Assembly (NCBI GenBank): GCA_023131555.1
Contig: JAGLZJ010000003.1
Coordinates: 1-21,096, forward strand
Length of the DNA stretch: 21,096 nt
Source: Candidatus Bathyarchaeota archaeon
Lineage (GTDB): Archaea; Thermoproteota; Bathyarchaeia; Bathyarchaeales; SOJC01
Direction: 5' to 3'
Position 1 is the stretch's first letter; each line of letters opens with the position of its first letter. Position numbers and translations under genes: made by a program. The notes beneath the pieces are model-generated. The model was given only the letters and a program-made list of their open reading frames with translations, did no database searches and was not told the origin of the DNA. Shown here piece by piece: positions 6,654 through 13,936 of this stretch.

Positions 6654-8153
6654 TCACATTAAATTAGGGGCGTCAATCTCGTATATTCGGCCTTTCTCAA
6701 CGTGACCGTTCTCAAACCTCTTTCGCATCCAGTTTGCCAGTCTCTGAGCGAGAGGTGTAGGATAGTTACCTGTAACGCACCCGAAGCAAAGCTCATGTTT
6801 CTTCATTCCTGTGGCTGATACAAATCCTTCGAGTGATTGATAGTTTACTGAGTCCGCACCTACCGCTTGGGCTATCTCTTCTGGGCTTCTTGTAGATCCT
6901 ATTAGTTCTCCGTATGTTGCCATGTCTATGCCGTAAAAGCATGGTCCAATGATTCGAGGAAAGGTGATGAATAAGTGGATTTTCTTTGCGCCTAGGTTCC
7001 GCATTTTTTCAACGACGACTCGGGTGGTGTCGCCTCTAACGATGCTGTCGTCTACGATTATTAGGTTCTTTCCCGCCAGGTTGTTGTTCAGAATGTTGAT
7101 CTTTCTGTCGATGGTGGAGTACCGCTCTTCTGGAAGAAGCATGAATGCTCTTTCCGTTACATACCGGTGTCGCCTTGTTCCTCTCTCCCACCGTAATCCT
7201 GTCTCTTCATGGAGACCGTAGGTTGCGTCGTTACTGGTCTGAGGTAGAGAGACGATTACATCCGCTTCTTTAACAAGATCAGAGTATTCTTTTCCGAGAT
7301 TTCTTCCGAATTCCTCCCGAACCTCATAGACATATTTCCCGTTGAGTTTGGAATCGGGGCGCGCGAAATACGCGAATTCGAAGGCACAGAATGCTCGCTT
7401 CTTCCCAGAGGAGAGGTTTTCCCGTTCGAAGCCGCTCCTGTTAACTGTAACGAACTCGCCTGGCTCGACCTCAAAGTCATACTCGAAACCGTTTATGCTG
7501 AGTCCAACGGTTTCGGATGAGAATGCCAGAATGTCCTTTTTCCTGCTACAACCCGCGCATAAGGGACGTAGACCGTATGCATCTTTGAAGGCGAATAGGT
7601 TTCCGTCCTCCGTAATACCGCACACGGAGAAGGCGCCTTCAATCTCATCCATGCACGTTCTTGCAGCTTCTTTCAGATCTGTCTCTGCCATTAGTGACTT
7701 GACTAGTTTTCGGCAGATAAGCTCAGCGTCACATTCATAGGAAAACTTCGGGAAGTCCTTTTTGAGCTCTCTTCTCAAGGAGACAGTGTTCACAACATTT
7801 CCGTTAAATGATACGGCAAGCTTCACTCCGCTCCCATCTATCTTGATCGGTTGGGTGCCTTTTACGAGAGCGGCTTCTTCCATGCGGCCTGACGTAGTGT
7901 AACGGACGTTTCCGATTCCGATGTGGCCAGGTAGGCGATCTAGCCATTCTTGAAGGTTCTTTCGCTTTATTTTTGGAATGAGGTCGAGACCGTGATAGAC
8001 ATGGAACCCTCCATCATAGGTCAGGAAACCGTGGGATTGATGTCCCCGATGATTCTGAGCACGCATCCCCCAGTAAACGTAGGGGAATATTTTCTTTTCA
8101 TGTAGATGCACGGCGCCAAAGACACCGCACTTGGTACCTACAGAATTGTCCAT
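6654..8153 (-). CDS. purF: Amidophosphoribosyltransferase, Fe-S type, divergent
   Basis: PurF makes phosphoribosylamine from PRPP and glutamine, the committed step of purine synthesis. Residues 1-8 look like a propeptide that is removed to expose Cys9 (CGVFGA) as the N-terminal nucleophile of the class II glutaminase domain. FNGNVVN (116-122) and VRYTTSG (83-89) are glutaminase motifs. The phosphoribosyltransferase domain has the PRPP loop IVDDSIVRGDTTR (366-378). Cys256, Cys405, Cys456 and Cys459 match the four 4Fe-4S ligands of the Bacillus-type enzyme, pointing to an oxygen-labile protein. It departs from the family in HRGHQSHG (usually HRGQESAG) and YVTERAFMLLPEE (usually YVGRTFIQP). The 499-residue length is slightly long. 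It is the first gene of the four-gene run and has a TATA box upstream. Confidence 0.9.
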   Translation of the reverse strand: MDNSVGTKCGVFGAVHLHEKKIFPYVYWGMRAQNHRGHQSHGFLTYDGGFHVYHGLDLIPKIKRKNLQEWLDRLPGHIGIGNVRYTTSGRMEEAALVKGTQPIKIDGSGVKLAVSFNGNVVNTVSLRRELKKDFPKFSYECDAELICRKLVKSLMAETDLKEAARTCMDEIEGAFSVCGITEDGNLFAFKDAYGLRPLCAGCSRKKDILAFSSETVGLSINGFEYDFEVEPGEFVTVNRSGFERENLSSGKKRAFCAFEFAYFARPDSKLNGKYVYEVREEFGRNLGKEYSDLVKEADVIVSLPQTSNDATYGLHEETGLRWERGTRRHRYVTERAFMLLPEERYSTIDRKINILNNNLAGKNLIIVDDSIVRGDTTRVVVEKMRNLGAKKIHLFITFPRIIGPCFYGIDMATYGELIGSTRSPEEIAQAVGADSVNYQSLEGFVSATGMKKHELCFGCVTGNYPTPLAQRLANWMRKRFENGHVEKGRIYEIDAPNLM

Positions 8154-8174
8154 GAGTCTCAGTACTGACTGCAG

Positions 8175-8182
8175 ATATTTAT
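8175..8182 (-). promoter_or_regulatory. TATA box for the purF operon, probably leaderless
   Basis: Reading the - strand, ATAAATAT lies 22-29 bases before the purF ATG, preceded by A-rich sequence that could serve as a BRE. Archaeal initiation about 25 bases after the TATA centre falls on or beside the ATG, and no Shine-Dalgarno sequence is seen before purF, so the mRNA is probably leaderless. Confidence 0.5.
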
Positions 8183-8230
8183 CAATTTTGCACAGGTTTG
8201 AAGACGATATTAACAGAAAATTGTGGAAGA

Positions 8231-8746
8231 CTAAATGGAGCTAGAAACCATTTCCAGCAAATCAGATCTCGTGATTATTCCCACAATGACACCTCTATCC
8301 ATAACCAAAGCTGCAGTGTAGTCTACGAGCAAGCGACGGACAACATCAATGCTTGTCTCTTTTGAGATACTCGGCAGAGGAGGATCCATTATCTTCTCAA
8401 CATTCTCCTTCGCAATGTCGACACTCAGGTTTCTAATGATGCTTTCCTCAGTGACTGTGCCGATCACTTGTCCATTCCCCTTCACTGGTAGCTGAGAAAT
8501 CGCTTTCTTGATCATAATCCTGCTGACATATAGTGTGTGGTCCTGTGGCGCCGCTAAGACCACATCTTGAGTCATGATTTCCTCGCATCTCCTGCTCCGC
8601 CGCTCTGTTAGCACCTGAAGCATCCGATTCACCGTTGACATGCGCGGATCAACTCGGTCATTCTCTATCTTTGCAATGTGGGCCTGAGAGACGTTGGCGA
8701 GACGAGCTAACTGTAGCTGAGTAAGACCAGCATGCAGACAGTTCAC
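8231..8746 (-). CDS. XRE-type HTH regulator with paired CBS domains
   Basis: The protein is 171 residues. Residues 7-45 match an XRE helix-turn-helix (GLTQLQLARLANVSQAHIAK, then DPRMSTVNRM), giving sequence-specific DNA binding. Two CBS motifs follow: one from EEIMTQDVVLA to GTVTEESII, the other from VEKIMDPPLP to GIITRSDLLEM. CBS pairs bind adenine nucleotides such as AMP, ATP or SAM, so this looks like a nucleotide-sensing repressor or activator, and the purF run just downstream is an obvious target candidate. The GTG start at 8746 is the first possible start after an in-frame TGA, and leaves the first helix of the HTH short. The expected opening LIPESEL is readable in another frame directly upstream, which suggests a small deletion (see findings). 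The gene is divergent from metG. Confidence 0.75.
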   Translation of the reverse strand: MNCLHAGLTQLQLARLANVSQAHIAKIENDRVDPRMSTVNRMLQVLTERRSRRCEEIMTQDVVLAAPQDHTLYVSRIMIKKAISQLPVKGNGQVIGTVTEESIIRNLSVDIAKENVEKIMDPPLPSISKETSIDVVRRLLVDYTAALVMDRGVIVGIITRSDLLEMVSSSI

Positions 8747-8792
8747 TTTCAGGTATCAGACAAGCCACCCATTCCAGCCTATTGATGGAACA

Positions 8793-8800
8793 TTAAAAAG
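8793..8800 (+). promoter_or_regulatory. TATA-like element for metG, probably leaderless
   Basis: TTAAAAAG is centred about 28 bases before the metG GTG, the distance expected for a leaderless archaeal transcript. The match to the TATA consensus is only fair. The same 77-base gap must also hold the promoter of the divergent XRE/CBS gene. Confidence 0.35.
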
Positions 8801-8823
8801 AATGATAGGTATAATCGATTGGG

Positions 8824-10467
8824 GTGCTGGGCGTTAGAAAAATCATCGTAACAAGCGCGCTCATATATGCTAATGGAGAGGTTCACCTAGGACACGTTAC
8901 TTCCACATATCTCCCAGCAGACATATTTGTGAGATTCTGCAGGTTAAGCGGGCATGATGTAGTTCACGTTAGTGCCACTGATGACTTCGGCACCCCAATA
9001 TCTATTGAAGCAAACCGGAAGGGAGTTAAACCAGAGGAATTCGTCGCTTTCTGGAACAAAAAAGACAGAAAAGACTTTGAAGACCTGGGCATATCGTTTG
9101 ACATCTTCGATCAAACAAGTTCAGAAGAAAACAAGAAGCTAACACAACATTTCTTCAAGAAACTCGATGAGAAGGGCTATATTTACAAGCAGGAAGTATT
9201 GCAGCCCTTTTGTGAAAGCTGCAGTAGATTCCTGCCAGATCGCTACATCAAAGGCACATGCCCCTTTGAAGATTGTAAGGCCACAGAGCAATACTCAGAT
9301 TCGTGTGAGGCCTGCGGCAGACCTATTGAACCTGGAGCAATCAAGAACGCCCACTGCGCCATCTGCGGTTCAGAGCCAGTCAAGAAAACGAGTAAACATT
9401 ATTTCTTCAAGCTAAGCGAGTTTTCTGCAGTACTAAAGAAATGGCTAAAGCAGAACCAAAATCTTCAGCCGGATGTCAAGAACTATGTGCTGAACTGGAT
9501 AGACGAAGGACTAAGAGACTGGGACATCACAAGAGATTTGTCATGGGGAATACCCGTTCCTTCTAATGAAGACAGAGAAAAAGTGCTTTATGTATGGTTC
9601 AACAACCACCTCGGGTATATATCAACCGCTCAAAAACTCTTCGCTGAAAGAGGACAGGAAGATGTTGTGGAGACTTGGAATACTTCAGAGATCTTTCATT
9701 TCATCGGAAAAGACATCGCATATCATCACTATCTATATTTACCAGCAATGAGAATGGGCGTCAACGAATACAAACTTCCGGATTATATTCCTACGAGGGG
9801 CTACTTCACCCTCCAAGGTCGAAAATTCTCAAAGAGTCGAGAATGGTACATCAGCGTACGGGATTTCCTGACAAGATTTCCTGCAGACTACCTAAGGTTC
9901 TATCTCGCAGTAATCACTCCATACAGTCAAGCTGATGTCAACTTTAACTGGCAAGACTTTGAAAACCGAATTAACAATGAATTAATTGCAAACATCGGCA
10001 ACTTCGTTCACAGAGTTCTCACCTTCACATGGTCTCAATACAAAGGGCAAGTGCCAGAGCCAGAATCCTTTGATGACTTGGACAAGAAACTGAAGGAAGA
10101 GTTTGGAAACGCAGTGAGAGAAGCAGCAGAAGAGATCAATAGCATTGAATTGAGCAAGGGATTACGAAGAATCCTAGCCTTCTCAGCATTCTGCAACAAG
10201 TACTTCCAAACCAAAGCGCCCTGGAAAAACAGAGAAGCATGTAATACAACGATATATCTATGCGTCAATGCAGTTAGAAGCCTGGCAATTTTACTTGAGC
10301 CCTACTTACCCTTCTCTGCTCAGAAAATCTGGCGACAGATGAACTTGGAGGGAAATGTGTCGGACCAAACCTGGAATACAGCGCAAGAGCTGAAGGTTTC
10401 CGGTGGCCATAAGATCAATAGGCCAAAGACGCTCTTTGAGAAAGTGCAGAACGCTCAAAAACAATGA
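8824..10467 (+). CDS. metG: Methionyl-tRNA synthetase
   Basis: This class I synthetase charges tRNA-Met with methionine. The HIGH motif is HLGH (21-24) and the KMSKS motif is KFSKS (334-338). Between them lies the connective peptide with two zinc knuckles: Cys130, Cys133, Cys146 and Cys151 in the first, Cys161, Cys164 and two later Cys (HCAIC) in the second. The third and fourth Cys of the first knuckle are four residues apart (CPFEDC) instead of the common two. The tRNA-binding helical domain follows, including WQDFENRINNELIANIGNF and the late PYLPFSAQKIW. The 547-residue protein ends there and has no appended C-terminal dimerisation domain. The GTG at 8824 gives the usual short lead into the first strand (KIIVTSALIYANG). 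It converges on cmk with 4 bases between the stops. Confidence 0.96.
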   Translation: MLGVRKIIVTSALIYANGEVHLGHVTSTYLPADIFVRFCRLSGHDVVHVSATDDFGTPISIEANRKGVKPEEFVAFWNKKDRKDFEDLGISFDIFDQTSSEENKKLTQHFFKKLDEKGYIYKQEVLQPFCESCSRFLPDRYIKGTCPFEDCKATEQYSDSCEACGRPIEPGAIKNAHCAICGSEPVKKTSKHYFFKLSEFSAVLKKWLKQNQNLQPDVKNYVLNWIDEGLRDWDITRDLSWGIPVPSNEDREKVLYVWFNNHLGYISTAQKLFAERGQEDVVETWNTSEIFHFIGKDIAYHHYLYLPAMRMGVNEYKLPDYIPTRGYFTLQGRKFSKSREWYISVRDFLTRFPADYLRFYLAVITPYSQADVNFNWQDFENRINNELIANIGNFVHRVLTFTWSQYKGQVPEPESFDDLDKKLKEEFGNAVREAAEEINSIELSKGLRRILAFSAFCNKYFQTKAPWKNREACNTTIYLCVNAVRSLAILLEPYLPFSAQKIWRQMNLEGNVSDQTWNTAQELKVSGGHKINRPKTLFEKVQNAQKQ

Positions 10468-10471
10468 AAGC

Positions 10472-11062
10472 TTAGCACTTTTTCAGTAGCAGTCGTTCAA
10501 TCGCGAGCTTGAGTGTAGTGAAGACCCGATCCGGGTTCATTTGATCAACATCCAGAATCAGGTCGAAAGGGGAGAAATCTTCTCCCAGCAAGAATCCGTA
10601 TAGCCCCTTGAATAGTTGCTTGGTCTTAGCATCCTTCTGCTTCAATGCTTGAACTGCAGCTTTCATACCTATTTTGTCTCGCTTTGAGATCCTAGTCGCC
10701 CTTCTTTCAGGAGAGGCTTCAAGCCATATTTTGAAGCCTGTGTTAAGTAGCCAAGGCATAGTCCAGCTGTCTAGGACCACGCCGCCAAGCTTCGCGAACT
10801 CTAGGAGTCTGTCGTCAACTCTTTTGTCGTATGAACTGTCATGTGTCCGCTCTTCAAGAAACCTGATTCCTTCATCGCTCTCCCACCAACCGACCTCGGA
10901 TGGTTTGTATCCAGCTTGGGATGCAAGTGTCTTGAGAGCATCTCCCCCGGAGAAGTAGCGCAAGTTGAAGCTCTTCGCAATTTTCCTTGCTACAGTGCTC
11001 TTACCGCATCCACTCAATCCTGAAACGCAAAGGACGACGGTTTTCGTGTTTCTGGGTTTCAC
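10472..11062 (-). CDS. cmk: Cytidylate kinase, archaeal type
   Basis: Cmk phosphorylates CMP and dCMP with ATP. The P-loop GLSGCGKST appears near the N-terminus, followed by YFSGGDALKTLA and the SGG/lid-like basic region ERRATRISKRDK, all typical of the archaeal cytidylate kinase that ends the spc operon. The frame is open to an ATG at 11140, but that would overlap eL34 by 52 bases and give an uncommonly long lead. The GTG at 11062 gives 196 residues with a normal distance to the first strand (TVVLCVSG). A TTG at 11086 is an alternative. No strong ribosome-binding site separates these choices, so the start is the uncertain part. It is the last gene of the ribosomal operon. Confidence 0.85.
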   Translation of the reverse strand: MKPRNTKTVVLCVSGLSGCGKSTVARKIAKSFNLRYFSGGDALKTLASQAGYKPSEVGWWESDEGIRFLEERTHDSSYDKRVDDRLLEFAKLGGVVLDSWTMPWLLNTGFKIWLEASPERRATRISKRDKIGMKAAVQALKQKDAKTKQLFKGLYGFLLGEDFSPFDLILDVDQMNPDRVFTTLKLAIERLLLKKC

Positions 11063-11088
11063 AACTTCTGAGTTTGAACTCTTCAAGT

Positions 11089-11349
11089 TCAGAGTTCCCG
11101 TGTGGCTTGCCTTATGGATTTCCGTAGACAGGCGTGGCATACATTGCTCCCGTAGATGCGACTGACACGTTTCTGGCTACGGGTAAGTTTTCGAATCTTT
11201 GAGTTCGATGTCCGCGCGCGTTTGCCTCCACAGATTCGGCATTTTAAGGCGGCAACTCTCTCTTTCATGTAGGAGATTTTGCGCCTGCCTCCGGGTAGAG
11301 TTTGGCTTTTTCGCTTCCTGCTTCTGGTTCGAAGAGCTGGTCTGGGCAT
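11089..11349 (-). CDS. rpl34e: Ribosomal protein eL34
   Basis: eL34 is a small zinc-binding protein of the large subunit found in archaea and eukaryotes. The 86-residue product is strongly basic. Its opening MPRPALRTRSRKRK is family-typical, and CRIC (Cys37, Cys40) with CHAC (Cys71, Cys74) forms the zinc ribbon. The ATG follows the stop of the EMC3-like gene by one base. The order EMC3-like, eL34, Cmk is a standard archaeal arrangement and supports the call. Confidence 0.95.
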   Translation of the reverse strand: MPRPALRTRSRKRKSQTLPGGRRKISYMKERVAALKCRICGGKRARTSNSKIRKLTRSQKRVSRIYGSNVCHACLRKSIRQATREL

Positions 11350-11350
11350 T

Positions 11351-11821
11351 TCAATTCATCGATCCTATTCCGACACCTAGGGCTCTAGAGAACACTGTGC
11401 TGAAGAATAATGAGCACAGGAGGTACCAATAGACTATGGAGAGCGGTCCAAAGCCTGGGAGGTACGCGACTGGTTCAGTGTATATACCCCAGAGTAGCTG
11501 CCACATTAGGATGAAGGGGATAAAGAAGAGCAGGGAGATTTTCATCGACTGCCAAGACATCTTCTGTTGAAGCTTCATTATCCTGCTTCTCTGCTTCTCA
11601 ACCTTCGCGAGACGCTTCTTGTCCTTGCTCTTCTGGGCTTCTTTGAATTCGTCCATCCACTTCTTGACCTCCTTCCTCTGAGCAGCAAGCTTCTTCGGGT
11701 TGCTCAACAGGCGATTCACGGATGAAGTGAGAAGTGTGAGAGATATGCAAAGCAGGAGGATGAATAGGGTTGAAGTTGGAGCTTCAGGTGCAAGCAACGA
11801 GTCTAGAAATAGTTGTATCAT
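11351..11821 (-). CDS. EMC3/YidC-like membrane insertase (DUF106)
   Basis: The 156-residue protein has three hydrophobic segments (about 16-36, 95-115 and 128-148) and a long Lys-rich, coiled-coil-like cytoplasmic stretch between the first two (about 43-90, with KKWMDEFKEAQKSKDKKR). This layout is that of the archaeal DUF106 proteins, which are related to YidC, Get1, EMC3 and TMCO1 and are thought to help insert membrane proteins with few membrane spans. Its position directly after secY fits this role. The ATG overlaps the stop of a 14-codon leader frame (ATGA), listed separately. Length and motifs are normal for the family. Confidence 0.9.
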   Translation of the reverse strand: MIQLFLDSLLAPEAPTSTLFILLLCISLTLLTSSVNRLLSNPKKLAAQRKEVKKWMDEFKEAQKSKDKKRLAKVEKQRSRIMKLQQKMSWQSMKISLLFFIPFILMWQLLWGIYTEPVAYLPGFGPLSIVYWYLLCSLFFSTVFSRALGVGIGSMN

Positions 11822-11862
11822 GCCTTCTCCGCTTCCACAAGCTTAAACGTGTAATGACGCAT
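11818..11862 (-). CDS. 14-codon leader ORF ahead of the EMC3-like gene
   Basis: In the 73-base gap between secY and the EMC3-like gene an ATG at 11862 is preceded by AGAGG with 7 bases of spacing, the best Shine-Dalgarno match in the gap. The frame encodes MRHYTFKLVEAEKA and its TGA overlaps the next ATG as ATGA, the same coupling used between other genes of this operon. It may be a short translated leader that delivers ribosomes to the EMC3-like start. It is too short to recognise and may be a chance frame. Confidence 0.35.
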   Translation of the reverse strand: MRHYTFKLVEAEKA

Positions 11863-11894
11863 GAATATTCCTCTTGGCTTTTAACAGTTTCTTT

Positions 11895-13394
11895 CTAGCC
11901 ACCTAAGAATCGGCGGAATGCCGGATACATCTCTGAGACGCGTTCTTGCATCAGTTGCTGATAGTATTGATAGATTATTCCGACAGAGAGGAGTACGCCC
12001 ATTCCAGTTCCGAAGACGCCGAAGAAATCTGCGACAGCAGCGATCAAGCCTACGACTATGCCTCCAAGGATCGTGACTGGAGGAATATACCTTCTAAGCA
12101 GCATCTCAATAGAGCGCGCTGATCGTCTATACCCTGGAATGTGCATTCCCGAATCCACCAGTTGTTTGGCGACTGTTGACGCCCCCAACCCACCGACTTC
12201 CAGCCAAGTTAAAGAGAAGATGACGCAGAACAGAACCATTAGCCCGGCAAAGATTAGCGCTCTCGCTGGGTTTAAAGCAACATCCAAAATACTCCGCGGT
12301 GCTGTCACAAAATAAACTAAGCCACCAATAGGTGACGGTTGCGGAGGATCACCTACCCATGCGTATTGACCCAGAAGGCTCAGGAAGAAGTTGCTGTTGT
12401 TCTGGTTGAGATTGCTCCATAATATCTGGGAGAAGAAGTAGACATTGGCAAAGAGAGCAGATGTGAAGATCACCGGCAGGTTCGAAACGTAGAGAAGTTT
12501 GATTGGGTACCTACCCCGATAGCCACGGTAATCAGCGTGAGAGATAGGGAGTTCAACTCGGATTCCTTCCACGTATATTACGATGAGGAAGACCGCGATG
12601 GTGGTAAAGAATCCTAGAAGCGACGGAAGGTTCTGTCCTCGAATGAACGCGTTATCAACCGCTGGTATGAGATAGGGAAGAGTCCCAGTAGTAACATTAC
12701 GAGGCACATGTTCTAAGGCAATTGAGAAAACGGGTTGACCGAGTGTGATCGTCTGAATCAAGGCTGGAAACACACCATAGCTCTTCCCGTCAGCCAATCC
12801 AGGCGTGATAGCTAGACTGTCCCACATTATTCTTTGTGCTACTCCTGCCATGATGAAGAGACTGATGCCGCTGCCTATCCCCCAACCTTTCTGGATCATT
12901 TCATCCAGTAACATGATTACTATTCCCGCTGCCAGCAGTTGGAAGAAGATGATGACGCTTGTTGGTCCAGGTAGTGTTCCATAGACTCCTCCTATGATAT
13001 AGGCGAAGGCCTGTACCCCTGTTAGCAGGATGGAGAAGAACTTGCTGGCAGTTGTGAAGAGAGCTCTGTCCTCCGGGTTTGACATATCAATGCCGATCAT
13101 TCCTGAGCCGGCTAGAAGCTGAAGAATCAGACCGGCTGTGACTATTGGTCCTATTCCAAGTTCAAGGAGGGTTCCTCTATTTGATGCGAAAATTACTCGA
13201 AGGTAGCTCATTTCGAAGCCGCTTTCTCCGGCTTGAAGACCATACAGGGGGATTTCAGCCATGACGAGGTAGATGACCAAAGCTAGTGCGGTCCAGAGTA
13301 TCTTGGAATTAAACCCGACGCGTCTCTCAGGAGGCTTTGCTTCCGGTAGGAACCGCGACATGGGCTTGAATATTCCAAGGAACCGTCCCGCCAT
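11895..13394 (-). CDS. secY: Preprotein translocase subunit SecY (Sec61 alpha type)
   Basis: SecY forms the protein-conducting channel of the cell membrane. The 499-residue product shows about ten membrane segments. After the first (ALALVIYLVMAEIPLYG) comes the plug region, then IGPIVTAGLILQLLAGSG of segment 2, the family signature GIGSGISLFI near segment 5, the basic cytosolic loop PISHADYRGYRGRYPIKLLYVSNLPVIF, and a C-terminal GVLLSVGIIYQYYQQLM helix with a basic tail. The archaeal/eukaryotic form is evident from length and motif wording. ATG at 13394 starts 13 bases after uL15. Adenylate kinase, the usual next gene in many archaea, is missing; a 73-base gap follows. Confidence 0.97.
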   Translation of the reverse strand: MAGRFLGIFKPMSRFLPEAKPPERRVGFNSKILWTALALVIYLVMAEIPLYGLQAGESGFEMSYLRVIFASNRGTLLELGIGPIVTAGLILQLLAGSGMIGIDMSNPEDRALFTTASKFFSILLTGVQAFAYIIGGVYGTLPGPTSVIIFFQLLAAGIVIMLLDEMIQKGWGIGSGISLFIMAGVAQRIMWDSLAITPGLADGKSYGVFPALIQTITLGQPVFSIALEHVPRNVTTGTLPYLIPAVDNAFIRGQNLPSLLGFFTTIAVFLIVIYVEGIRVELPISHADYRGYRGRYPIKLLYVSNLPVIFTSALFANVYFFSQILWSNLNQNNSNFFLSLLGQYAWVGDPPQPSPIGGLVYFVTAPRSILDVALNPARALIFAGLMVLFCVIFSLTWLEVGGLGASTVAKQLVDSGMHIPGYRRSARSIEMLLRRYIPPVTILGGIVVGLIAAVADFFGVFGTGMGVLLSVGIIYQYYQQLMQERVSEMYPAFRRFLGG

Positions 13395-13407
13395 CTTTCT
13401 CTCTTTC

Positions 13408-13902
13408 CTAGGTTTCTTTCGCCTTGGAGTGACTCGCTATGGGCTCCTCTTTGGATTCCAAAGCAATCTGGCTTGGGGATTTCAGTTTGCCGCCAGCTTC
13501 TTCGATTTTTCTAGCAGCAGATTTTGAGTACGATGAAGCTTCTATCGAGAAAGATGTCTCTATTCTTCCGGATCCCAACAGCTTGCTGTAGCCGAGTTCG
13601 ATGAGGTTCAGGAAAGGCAGTCCTTCTTGCGCCTTCATCTTCTTCTGAGCCCTGAGCTTTGCTTCCAGCTCTTCCAATTCACCAACGTTGATTGATCGTA
13701 CTCTCTTTTGTCGGTGAGAATGGAAGCCTTTCTTAGTAAAGTAATCTGGCTCATATCTAAGAACCCAGGACGCGAGGTGTTTGCGGCGACCTGCTTTTCC
13801 GTGACCTCCCCTTTGACCTACACCTCTATGCTGACCTGTTACACCATAACCAACGGTTCTGGAACCTCGTGTCTTGCGTGTTTTTCGGAGTTTATGAGGC
13901 AT
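13408..13902 (-). CDS. rpl15: Ribosomal protein uL15
   Basis: uL15 is an early-assembling large-subunit protein. The 164-residue product begins with the Gly/Arg/Lys-rich extended arm TRGSRTVGYGVTGQHRGVGQ, followed by RGGHGKAGRRKH, both hallmark motifs. The globular part includes LLGSGRIETSFSIEASSYS. The last 20 or so residues are polar and variable. ATG at 13902 lies 34 bases after the uL30 stop, behind AAGGTAAG. The gap shows no further frame. Confidence 0.95.
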   Translation of the reverse strand: MPHKLRKTRKTRGSRTVGYGVTGQHRGVGQRGGHGKAGRRKHLASWVLRYEPDYFTKKGFHSHRQKRVRSINVGELEELEAKLRAQKKMKAQEGLPFLNLIELGYSKLLGSGRIETSFSIEASSYSKSAARKIEEAGGKLKSPSQIALESKEEPIASHSKAKET

Positions 13903-13936
13903 GTTTCTTACCTTGCTTCAACTGTTCTGCGGGTTG

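Noticed and set aside
8747..8823. Possible tRNA in the 77-base gap between the XRE/CBS gene and metG
   Set aside because: The length fits, but no cloverleaf, T-loop or acceptor pairing could be drawn; promoter sequence explains the gap better.
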